Below, piece by piece: positions 20,852-30,575 of a DNA stretch of 64,000 nucleotides. The DNA is from Salinimonas marina (GTDB lineage: Bacteria; Pseudomonadota; Gammaproteobacteria; Enterobacterales; Alteromonadaceae): positions 1,486,501 through 1,550,500 of the forward strand of contig NZ_CP064795.1 of the NCBI RefSeq assembly GCF_015644725.1, read 5' to 3'. Position 1 is the stretch's first letter; the number at the start of each line of letters is the position of its first letter. The position numbers and the translations under genes are program-made. The notes beneath the pieces were generated by a model. That model worked only from the letters and a program-made list of their open reading frames with translations. It was not told the DNA's origin and did not search any database.

Positions 20852-21244
20852 ATGGCTAATACAAAATCAACACCCGCCCGACGACGTTCGCTAACCGGCT
20901 TTACGGTGGTCGCGTTACTGTTTGTGGCGGCTTTGTGGGTGGGAGCTCAGTGGGATCCGGGATTGACGCTAGTGGCCTTGCTGTACAGCGTAATGAGCCT
21001 GATCACGTTTATCTGGTACTGGCGTGACAAACGCGCCTCGATAGGCGAGAAATGGCGGGTGCCCGAGCTTACCCTGCATATGATGGCATTGTTAGGCGGC
21101 TGGCCGGGCGCCTGTGTTGCTCAGCAGGTATTCAGACACAAAACCCAGAAACGTACCTTTCGGGTGGTATTTGTGTTTACCTGCGGGGCTAATATTGCGC
21201 TCATCAGTTATCTGCTGTTCAGCACCACGCTATTCGCGCTTTAA
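20852..21244 (+). CDS. DUF1294 membrane protein
   Basis: About 130 residues from ATG 20852. DUF1294 is recognised from the block with DKRAS, WRVPELTLHMMALLGGWPG and RHKTQKRTF. There are three or four hydrophobic segments (~14-35, ~40-58, ~72-90, ~105-127). Function is unknown in the family; many members also carry a cold-shock domain, which is absent here. The frame is open upstream to 20711, but that part is not family-like. Confidence 0.78.
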   Translation: MANTKSTPARRRSLTGFTVVALLFVAALWVGAQWDPGLTLVALLYSVMSLITFIWYWRDKRASIGEKWRVPELTLHMMALLGGWPGACVAQQVFRHKTQKRTFRVVFVFTCGANIALISYLLFSTTLFAL

Positions 21245-21300
21245 GCTCGCTACGGAATATCAGCAGTAGCAGTAATATGAAATTAAGTGCGATAAATGAA

Positions 21301-21332
21301 GCACCGGGGCAGAGGATGATACGCCCCGGTGC
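21301..21332. terminator. hairpin between convergent DUF1294 and ygiQ genes
   Basis: GCACCGGGGC and GCCCCGGTGC form a perfect 10-bp stem with a 12-base loop in the 97-bp convergent gap. No clear T run follows on either strand. Confidence 0.5.
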
Positions 21333-21341
21333 AAACCAACC

Positions 21342-23522
21342 CTAACCCTGGCGGGTTCCTGGTTTGCCCTTAACCACCGGCTTCCGCTTATGTTTAAAGC
21401 CTTTAGGCGGCAGACCAGTATGCTTAGTTAACGCCCGTTCACCGCGCTTGGGTCGGGCTGCCTGCTGACGTTTTTCTTCCTTAGACTCTGGCGGAACCAG
21501 ATGCTGCGATCCGCGACCAATCAGATCTTCGCGGTCCATAGCAATCAGAGCTTTGCGAATCTGCGCAAAGTTTTTCGGATCATGGTAACGCAACATGGCT
21601 TTGTGCAACCGGCGATGAATTTCGCCTTTTGCAGACGGCACATGCTCACTGTCTTTTTTGACCTTACGCAGGCTATTGACCTCGGTATGGTACATGGTGG
21701 TGGCGGTGGCCATGGGCGACGGGTAAAAGTTTTGTACCTGATCCAGCTTAAAGCGGTTTTCTTTCAACCAAATCGCCAATTCCAGCATATCTTCGTCGGT
21801 GGTACCCGGATGCGAGGCAATAAAATAGGGGATCAGGTATTGCTTCTTACCGGCCTCGGCCGAGTATTTATCAAACAGCTCCTTGAAGCGATAATACGAA
21901 CTCATACCGGGCTTCATCATCTTTGACAACGGCCCGTCTTCGGTATGCTCGGGGGCTATTTTTAAGTAGCCACCGGTATGATGCAGCGCCAGTTCTTTCA
22001 CGTATTCCGGATCTTCTACCGCAAGGTCGTAACGCACCCCCGAGGCAATCAGTACTTTTTTGATACCAGGTAAGGTACGGGCCCGTTTGTACAGGCTGAT
22101 GGTCGGCGCATGATTGGTGTCCATGTGCGCACAAATGCTCGGGTACACACACGACGGTCGCCGACACGTAGCCTCAGCTTTGGCGCTTTTACAGCGTAAA
22201 CGGTACATGTTGGCGGTAGGCCCGCCCAAATCCGATATTACCCCGGTGAAACCGGGCACCGAGTCACGAATGGTTTCAATTTCGCGAATAATCGAGTCTT
22301 CAGAACGACTTTGAATGATCCGGCCTTCGTGTTCGGTAATCGAACAAAAGGTACAGCCGCCATAACAACCACGCATAATGTTAATGCTAAAGCGAATCAT
22401 ATCGTAGGCGGGTATCTTAGCATCGCCATAGCTGGGGTGAGGGACCCGCTGATACGGTAAGTCAAACACCGCATCCATCTCTTCGGTTTCCAGTGGCATC
22501 GCCGGTGGATTTATCCAGATATGACGGTCGCCGTGACGTTGCAATAATGCCCGTGCGCAGCCCGGGTTGACCTCCTGATGCAAAATACGCGACGTATGGG
22601 CATACAGGGTCTTATTGTCGCGCACGGTTTCAAAGGCCGGCATTTTAACGTAGACATTTTCCCAGGGCTTGCGACGCTCCGGTGGTTGAATCACAATCGG
22701 CTGGGCTTTATCCGCGCCGGCGTCTTTATTGGTGTCGGCCTTATCGCAGTCAGGAATTTCCTGATAGGGACTGGGTATGGGATCAATTTTGCCGGGTTTG
22801 TCCAATGAGGTAGAGTCTACCCCCTGCCAGCCGGGCAAGGGCTGTTTGACAATGATGGCAGTACCGCGTAAATCGGTAATGTCGGCAATGTTTTCACCGG
22901 CGGCTAACCGATGGGTCAGCTCAATCAGCGGCCGTTCGGCATTTCCAAACATCAGCATGTCGGCTTTGGCATCGAATAACACCGAGCGGCGTACTTTTTC
23001 TGACCAGTAATCATAATGGGCAATCCGGCGTAAGCTGGCTTCAATACCACCGATGATGACCGGAACCCCTTTAAAGGCTTCACGACAGCGCTGAGAATAT
23101 ACGGTCACGGCGCGATCGGGACGCTTACCACCCACATTGCCCGGCGTATAGGCATCATCATGGCGCAGCTTTTTGTCAGCGGTATAGCGGTTGATCATCG
23201 AGTCCATATTGCCGGCCGTCACCCCAAAATACAGATTTGGCTGGCCTAGCTGCATAAATGCTTCTTTGCTGGTCCAGTCGGGCTGGGCAATAATGCCCAC
23301 CCGAAAGCCATGGGCTTCGAGCACCCGTCCCAGCACGGCCATGCCAAAACTGGGGTGATCAACATACGCATCGCCGGTTACCAGAATGACATCGCAGCTG
23401 TCCCAGCCCAGCTCATCCATCTCAGCACGGGTGGTGGGTAAAAACGGTGCGGTACCGTAGCAGTGGGCCCAATATTTGGGATAAGAGAACAGGCTGCGTT
23501 CAGCCTTGATAGTGGCTTGCAT
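21342..23522 (-). CDS. ygiQ: YgiQ family radical SAM protein
   Basis: About 726 residues. An N-terminal B12-binding-like region ([13 protein letters not shown]) precedes the radical SAM core with [17 protein letters not shown]. Its CxxxCxxC cysteines (C389, C393, C396 of the longest frame) hold the 4Fe-4S cluster. The C-terminus is basic. The family is conserved in many bacteria; the reaction is not established. [10 protein letters not shown] at 23522 is taken as the start; a start three codons earlier (23531) is possible. Confidence 0.93.
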   Translation of the reverse strand: MQATIKAERSLFSYPKYWAHCYGTAPFLPTTRAEMDELGWDSCDVILVTGDAYVDHPSFGMAVLGRVLEAHGFRVGIIAQPDWTSKEAFMQLGQPNLYFGVTAGNMDSMINRYTADKKLRHDDAYTPGNVGGKRPDRAVTVYSQRCREAFKGVPVIIGGIEASLRRIAHYDYWSEKVRRSVLFDAKADMLMFGNAERPLIELTHRLAAGENIADITDLRGTAIIVKQPLPGWQGVDSTSLDKPGKIDPIPSPYQEIPDCDKADTNKDAGADKAQPIVIQPPERRKPWENVYVKMPAFETVRDNKTLYAHTSRILHQEVNPGCARALLQRHGDRHIWINPPAMPLETEEMDAVFDLPYQRVPHPSYGDAKIPAYDMIRFSINIMRGCYGGCTFCSITEHEGRIIQSRSEDSIIREIETIRDSVPGFTGVISDLGGPTANMYRLRCKSAKAEATCRRPSCVYPSICAHMDTNHAPTISLYKRARTLPGIKKVLIASGVRYDLAVEDPEYVKELALHHTGGYLKIAPEHTEDGPLSKMMKPGMSSYYRFKELFDKYSAEAGKKQYLIPYFIASHPGTTDEDMLELAIWLKENRFKLDQVQNFYPSPMATATTMYHTEVNSLRKVKKDSEHVPSAKGEIHRRLHKAMLRYHDPKNFAQIRKALIAMDREDLIGRGSQHLVPPESKEEKRQQAARPKRGERALTKHTGLPPKGFKHKRKPVVKGKPGTRQG

Positions 23523-23677
23523 AATCAACAACTAAAAATAAAACGGCGCGTATTATAGCACCACTTTATAAGTTTCACGCTATTGGCGGGAAAAGTTTAA
23601 TGCAACCGGTTTGGCTGACCCACCACGCCATTGGGCTGTGCTATGCTGATGCTTTAGATGAATATTTTGGGAACCGT

Positions 23678-24145
23678 ATGGCTTACTGGCTATTTAAAAC
23701 CGAACCCGATGTGTTTGGCATTGATGATTTACGCAAGCGTCCTGACCAGACCGAACCCTGGGACGGGGTACGAAATTATCAGGCCCGCAACTTTTTACGT
23801 GATGCGGTTGAGACAGGCGATAAGGTTTTTATTTATCACTCAAGCTGCAAAAATGTTGGCATTGCCGGGGTGGCCGTAGTCGTGAAAGCAGGGTATCCGG
23901 ATGCGACCCAGTTTGATCCCGAGAGCGCTTATTATGATCCCAGAGCGACCCCGGAAAACCCGCGGTGGTATCGGGTTGATGTGCAATTTGAAGAAGCCTT
24001 CGCGCAGGTTCTGTCATTAAAAGACATAAAAGCCATGGCGCAGATCACTGAAACCGGGGTGGTGAAAAAAGGCCAGCGACTTTCGATTATGCCGGTGCCC
24101 GACAACGAATGGCGACAGCTGTATCAGGCGGCCAAAGCCACCTGA
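23678..24145 (+). CDS. EVE domain protein
   Basis: A 155-residue single-domain EVE protein (PUA-like fold). Visible blocks are YWLFKTEPDVFGIDDL, WDGVRNYQARNFL and GDKVFIYHSSCKNVGIAGVA. EVE domains recognise modified bases in DNA or RNA and occur both as housekeeping proteins and in restriction or toxin systems; here the neighbours are ordinary. The start at ATG 23678 matches family N-termini; the frame is open to 23600. Confidence 0.9.
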   Translation: MAYWLFKTEPDVFGIDDLRKRPDQTEPWDGVRNYQARNFLRDAVETGDKVFIYHSSCKNVGIAGVAVVVKAGYPDATQFDPESAYYDPRATPENPRWYRVDVQFEEAFAQVLSLKDIKAMAQITETGVVKKGQRLSIMPVPDNEWRQLYQAAKAT

Positions 24146-24155
24146 TACAGGCTTA

Positions 24156-24914
24156 TCAGCAGCCCAGTTCTGTGGTCAGTCCGCCTATCTGGCCTTCCAC
24201 TGATGGCTCTTTATAGGCAGGTAAAGCGGGCATGATGTTCAGACCACTGCGCTGTTCAACCTGATCAATCGCCACTTCAGCTGCACAAAAGTTATCACTT
24301 CGTGAGGCGCTTTGCTCCAACACAAACGCGGAGGCTTCAATCCAGCCGTTTTGCTCAGTCATCACTACTTTAAAAAAGCCACTGGGGATAATATGCTCTT
24401 CATCGGCTTGGGGCAGGGTGCCAAAGTAGCTTTCAAATAACGGCCCGGTGACCACATAGACCGGTTGGCCGGTGCGCACCAATTCTCTGACCTTGCTTTC
24501 TAATCGGACCCAGGGACCCTGATTCAGGTCGGAGTCTTGCGGAGTGATATTAGACAGGTAATTCAGCTCCCGCCAATCAGAACTATTGCTGAAGGAGGCC
24601 AGCGGCACCTGGTGGCCTCTGTCGGTGCCCAGCAGGGCGTGGGCATCTTTATAATCGTCAGGCTCCAGGGTGGCGGTTTCGGGCAACGCAGGATCCGCTT
24701 TCCAGTACCGGCTGCGACTGGGACCATCTATGGTGGAGGGCGTTACATGATAAGCCACCCAGTTGGCAAATTTGGTTGAATTGTTATTATGCAGGGTATA
24801 AACAGAGCGGGTAACCTGGGTACCATTAATACCGCTTGGACACCCATGCAGGCAATTAGCTGCGACAGCATTAAAAGATAGCCAGAACAGCAGAAAAAAC
24901 AAACTATATCTCAT
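24156..24914 (-). CDS. secreted DNA/RNA non-specific endonuclease (NUC1 family)
   Basis: 252 residues from ATG 24914, with AAGGAA upstream. The N-terminal signal peptide (MRYSLFFLLFWLSFNAVAA) predicts export. The catalytic block DRGHQVPLASFSNS holds the His general base, and NYLSNITPQDSDLNQGPW carries the metal-binding Asn of the Serratia-nuclease family. Several Cys suggest disulfides, as expected in the periplasm or outside the cell. Likely a scavenging nuclease. The frame is open upstream to 25073, but the signal peptide fixes the shorter form. Confidence 0.92.
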   Translation of the reverse strand: MRYSLFFLLFWLSFNAVAANCLHGCPSGINGTQVTRSVYTLHNNNSTKFANWVAYHVTPSTIDGPSRSRYWKADPALPETATLEPDDYKDAHALLGTDRGHQVPLASFSNSSDWRELNYLSNITPQDSDLNQGPWVRLESKVRELVRTGQPVYVVTGPLFESYFGTLPQADEEHIIPSGFFKVVMTEQNGWIEASAFVLEQSASRSDNFCAAEVAIDQVEQRSGLNIMPALPAYKEPSVEGQIGGLTTELGC

Positions 24915-25057
24915 AAAACATTCCTTGGTTTTCAGTTGGTTAATGTAAGCATTACCTGACCGAAAGTACAGGTTAAAAGTGACAGTCATATGACAGGCCA
25001 GGATCAGGATAAAAAAACATGGGTAGGCGACATTACTGTTTGAACCAGGCGGTGGGC

Positions 25058-25603
25058 ATGGACCAGGTAACAAGAACCGCGCGGCTTGTGGCGCAAAGTG
25101 AATTTCATCGGGCCTGTTTGCAAACGGTGGCGCTGCTGAATCTGCCTGATTACTTTATTGGTGCCGGTTTTTTACGGAATTTAATTTGGGATGATATCCA
25201 TGGCTTCACTTCGCCCAGCCCTTTGAACGATGTGGATGTGGTCTATCATCACCGTGCGGATATCACTAAAGAAGCTGAACAAAAATACGAGGCCCGGCTT
25301 AGGCATCTGATGCCTGGGGTGGTTTGGCAGGTTCGAAATCAGGCCAGAATGCATGTGCATAAGCAGCATGCTCCGTATTGTACGACTACTGAAGCATTAA
25401 GTTTCTGGGTAGAAACCGCCACCTGTGTGGGGATACGACAAGCGCCTGACCAAACCTACTGTATTAGCGCACCACTGGGGTTGGCCGACAACTGGGCCGG
25501 ACGGGTACGACAAAATCCGGCATTTGATGATACGGTAGTCTATAAACAGCGTATTGAAGCCAAGGGCTGGCATCAGCGATGGCCAAAGCTGGACATACAA
25601 TAA
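25058..25603 (+). CDS. nucleotidyltransferase family protein (COG3575-like)
   Basis: About 181 residues from ATG 25058 (MDQVTRTARL); ATG 25019 gives 194. The motifs IGAGFLRNLIWD and NDVDVVYH are the glycine/arginine and acidic metal motifs of the COG3575-type nucleotidyltransferase-like family. FWVETATCVGIR fits the family middle region. The substrate is unknown. The next gene begins 21 bp later on the same strand, so the two are probably co-transcribed. Confidence 0.82.
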   Translation: MDQVTRTARLVAQSEFHRACLQTVALLNLPDYFIGAGFLRNLIWDDIHGFTSPSPLNDVDVVYHHRADITKEAEQKYEARLRHLMPGVVWQVRNQARMHVHKQHAPYCTTTEALSFWVETATCVGIRQAPDQTYCISAPLGLADNWAGRVRQNPAFDDTVVYKQRIEAKGWHQRWPKLDIQ

Positions 25604-25624
25604 GTCATACGGTGAGGGATTACG

Positions 25625-25924
25625 GTGAAATCCAATGAGTTTTTAGCGCTGTGCGAGCAGCGGGTTTTAAAACTGTATCGTCTGCAGAAAGAGGGCAGAG
25701 CCAGTGCTGCAGATAAAGCTACGGTAGACGGCTTTTTGCAGGCGGGGGTGGCGTTACAAGCGGTCAGCGACAGTCAGATACGCGACATGGTCGAGGCCTT
25801 GCACCAGCAGGTTTTCGGGCAAACCCGGGCACAGCGTCACAGTCGCCAGGCGTACTTTGCCAAAATGAAAGAAAACGACCCCGAACGTTATTTTGAGGAA
25901 CCGGCCATAAAGCGGCGTCGTTAA
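25625..25924 (+). CDS. hypothetical protein, 99 aa
   Basis: A GTG start with GAGGG close upstream opens a 99-residue charged, helical, soluble protein (KSNEFLALCEQRVLKLYRL through the basic tail IKRRR). No domain is recognised. Tight spacing after the nucleotidyltransferase gene suggests the same transcript. The convergent exoD gene starts its 3' end 15 bp beyond. Confidence 0.65.
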   Translation: MKSNEFLALCEQRVLKLYRLQKEGRASAADKATVDGFLQAGVALQAVSDSQIRDMVEALHQQVFGQTRAQRHSRQAYFAKMKENDPERYFEEPAIKRRR

Positions 25925-25938
25925 CTCAGATTATGCTG

Positions 25939-26517
25939 TTATAGCATCCCCATTACCTGGTACAGCAAGATACCGGTTGACGCTTGCAATAACAAACCAA
26001 TGGCAATGACTACACCATCACGGTATGTGATCCCCACCGCCGTTAGGGTTAAGGCCAAGGCAGGCAAAGACGCAGCAAAAGGCATTACCTCCAGCGGGAT
26101 CATACTCAGCGCGACAATTGCACTAAGAGCGGCGATAAAGGTGCGCATGGCTTTATTGGATATTACCGTAAAGCGTGAGGTAAATAAGTTTTCGATTTTG
26201 CAAATATACGGCCGTGATTTTTCGGTCGCCTTTTCAAGTTTATCATGGGAAATGGAGCGCTCTCGTAATGCTTTAGGCAACCAGGGATGATCGCGTCCTG
26301 CTGCTAATTGAATACATACCATAAATAAGGTGATACCACAGATAGAGGGCACGCCCGGGATCGCCCCGGTAGGCAAAATCACCAGCAGCGACGGAATCAG
26401 TAATAATGGCCCGAAGCCACGCTCCTCAAAGGACGATACCACATCTTCTACGGTAACCGTTTCCTGAGTGTCTTCGACCAGCTTATCCAGCAAGTCCATG
26501 ATAGTACTGCTTGTCAT
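25939..26517 (-). CDS. ExoD family membrane protein
   Basis: About 192 residues, ATG 26517 (TTG 26523 possible). It matches ExoD family proteins: an N-terminal soluble part (VEDVVSSFEERGFGPLLLIPSL), then GAIPGVPSICGITLF and several hydrophobic segments up to the C-terminus. ExoD affects exopolysaccharide production in rhizobia; the mechanism is unknown. No operon partner is visible. Confidence 0.85.
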   Translation of the reverse strand: MTSSTIMDLLDKLVEDTQETVTVEDVVSSFEERGFGPLLLIPSLLVILPTGAIPGVPSICGITLFMVCIQLAAGRDHPWLPKALRERSISHDKLEKATEKSRPYICKIENLFTSRFTVISNKAMRTFIAALSAIVALSMIPLEVMPFAASLPALALTLTAVGITYRDGVVIAIGLLLQASTGILLYQVMGML

Positions 26518-26523
26518 ATTCAA

Positions 26524-26847
26524 ATAGCCTGCCTGTTGAATCTATTCCTTAAATACATTTGACACTGGTAAATGGTTCTTTTTGATGAATAGCAGCAGCT
26601 TTACTTTGGGGATACCCACGAAAAGACGATGGTGTAGCAAGCTGCCATCGACAGCCTAAATTCTTTGAGTACAGGGAAGGATAGCACATGGACCTCGGGT
26701 GATACCCGGCTCAGGGGGGCAGGCATCGCGGGTTACGCGAAGGTCTTGGGCAAATCCGTATAGTCACCGGAATAAAAAGTGTTTTTTCAGACATCTTTAC
26801 TAGGCTTTAAGGTGGCGCTTTTATTTATCTACTACCAGCGAAACCTT
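26524..26847. other. gene-free stretch between exoD and the porin-like gene
   Basis: 324 bp. I see no convincing reading frame, tRNA or strong hairpin; it presumably holds the two divergent promoters. Confidence 0.5.
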
Positions 26848-27666
26848 ATGAAAAGCTTACTTCTGGCGTTGTGCATCCCCTTTTTCTTAATGACGCCGGT
26901 CTGGGCGCAAAACACCGGCTCGACTTTAGTACCCCTGCCTTCGGTTGCTGACTTCACATAAGGTAATGATGGGTGGGCCGCTGGATTGGGTCTGGGGGTT
27001 GAATACGAAGCGGCCTACGAAGGGGCCGATGAATTTGGCGTTGAAGTTGACCCTGCGGGTGCGGTGCAATGGCGTCGTGGCAACGATATATTTTATTGGG
27101 CCGGAGAAGCTTTAGGGTGGCGTGGACTGCGTTCTGCTAACTGGCTATTCGATGCGGCGCTGGCTTTTGATGAGGGCCGTGAAGAAAGTGACTCCGATGA
27201 GGCTCACCTGAACGGTTTGGGCGATGCTGAGGAGGGGTTTGAAGTTGTGCTGCAGGTACGTCGCGCCTTCAACGATGATTGGCGCTATTGGCTGGATGCA
27301 CGCATTATAACCGGCGAAGACGGCAATTTAGGCCTATTCGGGATGGGGTATCGTTTTGGCAAGCAGCGTAACGGCACGGGGTCTGAAATTGCGATTGCTG
27401 TGGTGTTTCATGACAGTGATTATGCTAACCACGATTTTGGCATAGACGCAGCCCAGGCGGCGGCATCGGGGCTTGTTGAAATTCAGCTGAGTGGGGGATT
27501 TCGCTCAGTTGGTTTTAATTATAATTATCGTAATTATATCAATCAAAACTGGCAGTTTTTTGGCGAAATAGTCTACGAACATTACGGTAGTGAAATACAG
27601 GATAGCCCCATTGCCCGCAAAAACTATGAAGCAGAAGTAGGGGTAGGATTTATATACGTATTTTGA
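26848..27666 (+). pseudogene. MipA/OmpV-like outer membrane protein with in-frame stop
   Basis: 273 codons in one frame, interrupted by TAA at 26959-26961. Before the stop is a signal peptide (MKSLLLALCIPFFLMTPVWA) and the mature N-terminus. After it the same frame continues with GNDGWAAGLGLGVEYE and ends in VGVGFIYVF, a terminal aromatic typical of beta-barrels. Alternating hydrophobic strands and the N-terminal pattern fit the MipA/OmpV family. A single base change (for example AAA to TAA) explains the stop. No ribosome site supports a restart after it, so without read-through the protein is lost. Confidence 0.8.
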
Positions 27667-27848
27667 ACCGACAAAACGATAGGCTTTATTGCCTGAGACG
27701 GCCCTTTTGCTGTGAGGCGCTCACCCAATTAGATTAAACAGGTGATTTAAGTAAGACAGGCGCACACATCCTTTGCGCGCCAGTGAGTGTTCTGCGAACG
27801 CTTATTTCGGTTTAGTATGATGTTGGGTCAAACAAATACTTACCCGTA

Positions 27849-29036
27849 TTAAGATGTGGCCAGCGAATGCTTGTCCAGGTGGCCGCTGTAACGGGTGGCT
27901 ATCAAAGCTGCTAACGTGATCAGCGCCCCAATCCAGGCCGTATCTGCAAGCTGTAAATCCTCTACAATTGTCCCGCCGATAATAGATCCTAAGGCAATAC
28001 CAATGTTGAAGGCTGCAATATTAAGACCCGAGGCTACATCTACAGCATTGGGGGCAAATTTTTCTGCCAGCTGCACAATATATACCTGTAAGCCGGGCAC
28101 GCTACCGAAGGCAAACGCACCCCATACCAGCACCGTAATCACAGCAGCAATCTTACTTTCCATAGTAAATGTAAGAGCTAAAAGAATGATGCTAAGACCC
28201 ACAAATATCAAGCTAAGGGCGCGAACCGGGCCTTTTTTGTCAGCCAGTTTGCCGCCATAGATATTTCCCACCGCTACAGATACGCCGTAGACCAGCATAA
28301 TCAGACTTATGGCCGAGGGGGCAAAACCGGTTTCTTCCTGTAAAATCGGGGCCAGGTAGGTAAAAGCAGTAAACGTTCCGCCGTAACCCAGGATGGTCAT
28401 TATATAAACCAGCAGCAAACGAGGCTGTACCAAAACCTTAATCTGCTCATTCAGACTTGCCGCTTTGCTCTGCTTCAGGTTATTGGGCACTAATAAAGCG
28501 CTGCCAATTAACGCCAGGGTTCCCAGGCAGGACACCACCAAAAACGTGGCCCGCCATCCAAAATTTTGGCCAATCCAGGTCCCTAGGGGGACGCCGGTAA
28601 CAAGCGCCACGGTGAGCCCGGTAAACATAATGGCGATGGCGCTGGCTTCTTTTTCTCTGGCCACCAGTCCGGTAGCAATAGTAGAGCCTATCGAAAAGAA
28701 CACCCCGTGAGCAAGCCCGGTCAGAACGCGGGCTATAATCAGGCTTTCATAACCTGGAGCCTGCCAGGCCAGTAAATTTCCGGCCACAAACAACGCCATC
28801 AGGCTAAGCAAAACATGCTTACGGTTCCAGCGACCGGTGAGCGCGGTTAATACCGGCGCACCAATGGCCACACCCACAGCATACAAGCTTACCAGTAAGC
28901 CGGCACTGGGTAATGACACACCAAGATCGGCGGCGATAGTGGGTACCAGACCCACAATAACAAACTCAGTGGTGCCAATGGCAAACGCACTCAGGGTTAA
29001 TGCAAATAGGGCAATCGGCATTATTTTCATCCTCAA
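27849..29036 (-). CDS. MFS transporter, AraJ/drug-proton antiporter-1 type
   Basis: 395 residues with 12 predicted membrane segments. The first half contains the DHA1 signature region (GLVPTIAADLGVSLPSAGLLVSLYAVG) and the loop TGRWNRKHVLL. It resembles AraJ/YdhP-type efflux carriers for drugs or sugars. It is divergent from a LysR gene 150 bp away, which likely controls it. Start MRMKIMPIALF; internal Met 3 or 6 are alternatives. Confidence 0.92.
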   Translation of the reverse strand: MRMKIMPIALFALTLSAFAIGTTEFVIVGLVPTIAADLGVSLPSAGLLVSLYAVGVAIGAPVLTALTGRWNRKHVLLSLMALFVAGNLLAWQAPGYESLIIARVLTGLAHGVFFSIGSTIATGLVAREKEASAIAIMFTGLTVALVTGVPLGTWIGQNFGWRATFLVVSCLGTLALIGSALLVPNNLKQSKAASLNEQIKVLVQPRLLLVYIMTILGYGGTFTAFTYLAPILQEETGFAPSAISLIMLVYGVSVAVGNIYGGKLADKKGPVRALSLIFVGLSIILLALTFTMESKIAAVITVLVWGAFAFGSVPGLQVYIVQLAEKFAPNAVDVASGLNIAAFNIGIALGSIIGGTIVEDLQLADTAWIGALITLAALIATRYSGHLDKHSLATS

Positions 29037-29146
29037 TAGTTGGAGGTAGTGCCCGGTTTAGTTGTAGGCGGACACTAACAGCGTAAATGGTGATTAAGTG
29101 CCGGGAAGTATTGCGTGCTTCTTACTTGCAAAAAACAGCATTAATG

Positions 29147-29161
29147 ACAAAATACATTTGT
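29147..29161. promoter_or_regulatory. possible LysR-type operator between MFS and LysR genes
   Basis: ACAAA-N5-TTTGT is an interrupted palindrome lying 26 bp before the LysR start in the divergent gap. It has the general look of a LysR recognition site. Weak evidence. Confidence 0.3.
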
Positions 29162-29186
29162 TGAATCTGCAATAATAGAGCGTGTG

Positions 29187-30074
29187 ATGCCGGTAAATGC
29201 CAAAACCGAAGATCTGGAAGCGTTTGTCACCGTGGTGGATGCCGGAAGCTTTTCCAGCACCGCTAACTTGCTTGATCAGCAGGTGGCTAAAATCAGCAGA
29301 GCGGTTACCCGTTTAGAAAAAACACTGCATGTGACCCTGCTAACCAGAACCACTCGCAGACTTGAACTGACCGAAGAAGGTAGCCTGTTTTTGCAATTCG
29401 CAAGAGACGGTCTGATCCGGCTTGAGCAGGGCGAAGAAGCCCTGCGGTTATTAACGCATGCCCCTGCCGGAAAGCTGCGGGTGGACGCGGCAAGCCCGTT
29501 TGTTTTTCATCAGCTTGCCCCGTTAATCGGACAGTTCAGTCAGGCTTATCCTGCCATCAGGCTGGAGGTAACCAGCCATGACAGTATTATCAACCTGTTG
29601 GAACACAAAACAGATGTGGCGATACGTATCGGCGATTTGAGTGATTCAAACCTGCATGCCCGCCGCCTGGGTACCAGCAGACTGCATATTGTTGCCAGCC
29701 CTGATTACCTTGAACATCACCCGATTCAGGGCGATGTCAGCACCCTGGCTGAGCATAAGCTAATTGGGTTTAGTGACGCGCCAGTCCTGAATAAATGGCC
29801 ACTGACCCGGGAGGTGTCATTGAACTACTCGTTGTCTGCCTCAAGCGGCGAAACCGTCAGACAATTTTGTCTGGCCGGACAAGGCATAGCATTGCTGTCT
29901 AACTTTATGGTGCACAAAGATATTGCTACCGGAGCGCTGGTGCCGATATTTGCCGATGAAATTATGTCCCCAAACCGACGTGAGGCCGTACAGGCGGTGT
30001 ATTATAAAAACAGTGCCGTCTCTTCCCGGATTTCGGCGTTTCTTGATTTTATCCAGCCCAGGTTAACCCTGTAA
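29187..30074 (+). CDS. LysR family transcriptional regulator
   Basis: 295 residues. The winged HTH (EAFVTVVDAGSFSSTANLLDQQVAKISRAVTRLEKTL) is followed by a periplasmic-binding-protein-like effector domain. The start is ATG 29187; an in-frame GTG one codon earlier is possible. It is divergent from the MFS exporter gene, the usual layout for a regulator and its target. The effector is unknown. Confidence 0.92.
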   Translation: MPVNAKTEDLEAFVTVVDAGSFSSTANLLDQQVAKISRAVTRLEKTLHVTLLTRTTRRLELTEEGSLFLQFARDGLIRLEQGEEALRLLTHAPAGKLRVDAASPFVFHQLAPLIGQFSQAYPAIRLEVTSHDSIINLLEHKTDVAIRIGDLSDSNLHARRLGTSRLHIVASPDYLEHHPIQGDVSTLAEHKLIGFSDAPVLNKWPLTREVSLNYSLSASSGETVRQFCLAGQGIALLSNFMVHKDIATGALVPIFADEIMSPNRREAVQAVYYKNSAVSSRISAFLDFIQPRLTL

Positions 30075-30575
30075 TAACCAACGCCCGTGGCTACTGTCAT
30101 AAGTTGGTTAACCACAGCAGGGGTTCGGGTGACTACTTAAGTTGCAGGCAATCACCGCCTGCATTCAAAGAAGACACCCGGGACGGGCATGGGTGCCACT
30201 ATTGGCTGGTGAGTTAGCAATCTTTGACTATGTGAGCAAGGTATCGCTTTCTGCAATTCAGAAAAAGCCCAGGTGACGCTATAAATGTGGGCACACGCGC
30301 AAAGCTATTTGTTTTCAAAAGCTTTATAAAAAAGCTTTGCGTCTTTTGCTGACATGTAAGAGCCGAATAAAACCCCGGCGCTATACTTAATTTACCCCCC
30401 GCAGTATGGCCGAAGGCGCCTTGGCCTAACGATGCTTTAATAGCGCTGGTGTGGGTTACATGTTCTCTTTCAGCTTTGCTAGCTATGGGGGATCTTTGTT
30501 GCAGTCGTCGTTTGGCTGATCCACGCTAAACAACGCCTTGTTATTTAGCCAACGCTAACCTGATAACCAAAAGCA
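30075..30575. other. gene-free stretch
   Basis: 501 bp between a LysR gene and a convergent esterase gene. It holds a small stem (TGCAGG 30143-30148 with CCTGCA 30158-30163). I find no frame with a ribosome site and no recognisable gene remnant. Confidence 0.45.

Noticed and set aside
25019..25057. Longer start for the nucleotidyltransferase, facing the long form of the nuclease gene
   Set aside because: The nuclease signal peptide fixes its start at 24914, and the extra residues of both genes have no family support.
30301..30560. Possible gene remnant upstream of the esterase gene on the minus strand
   Set aside because: Only a 17-codon piece reads open (MSAKDAKAFLYKAF); not enough to call a pseudogene.
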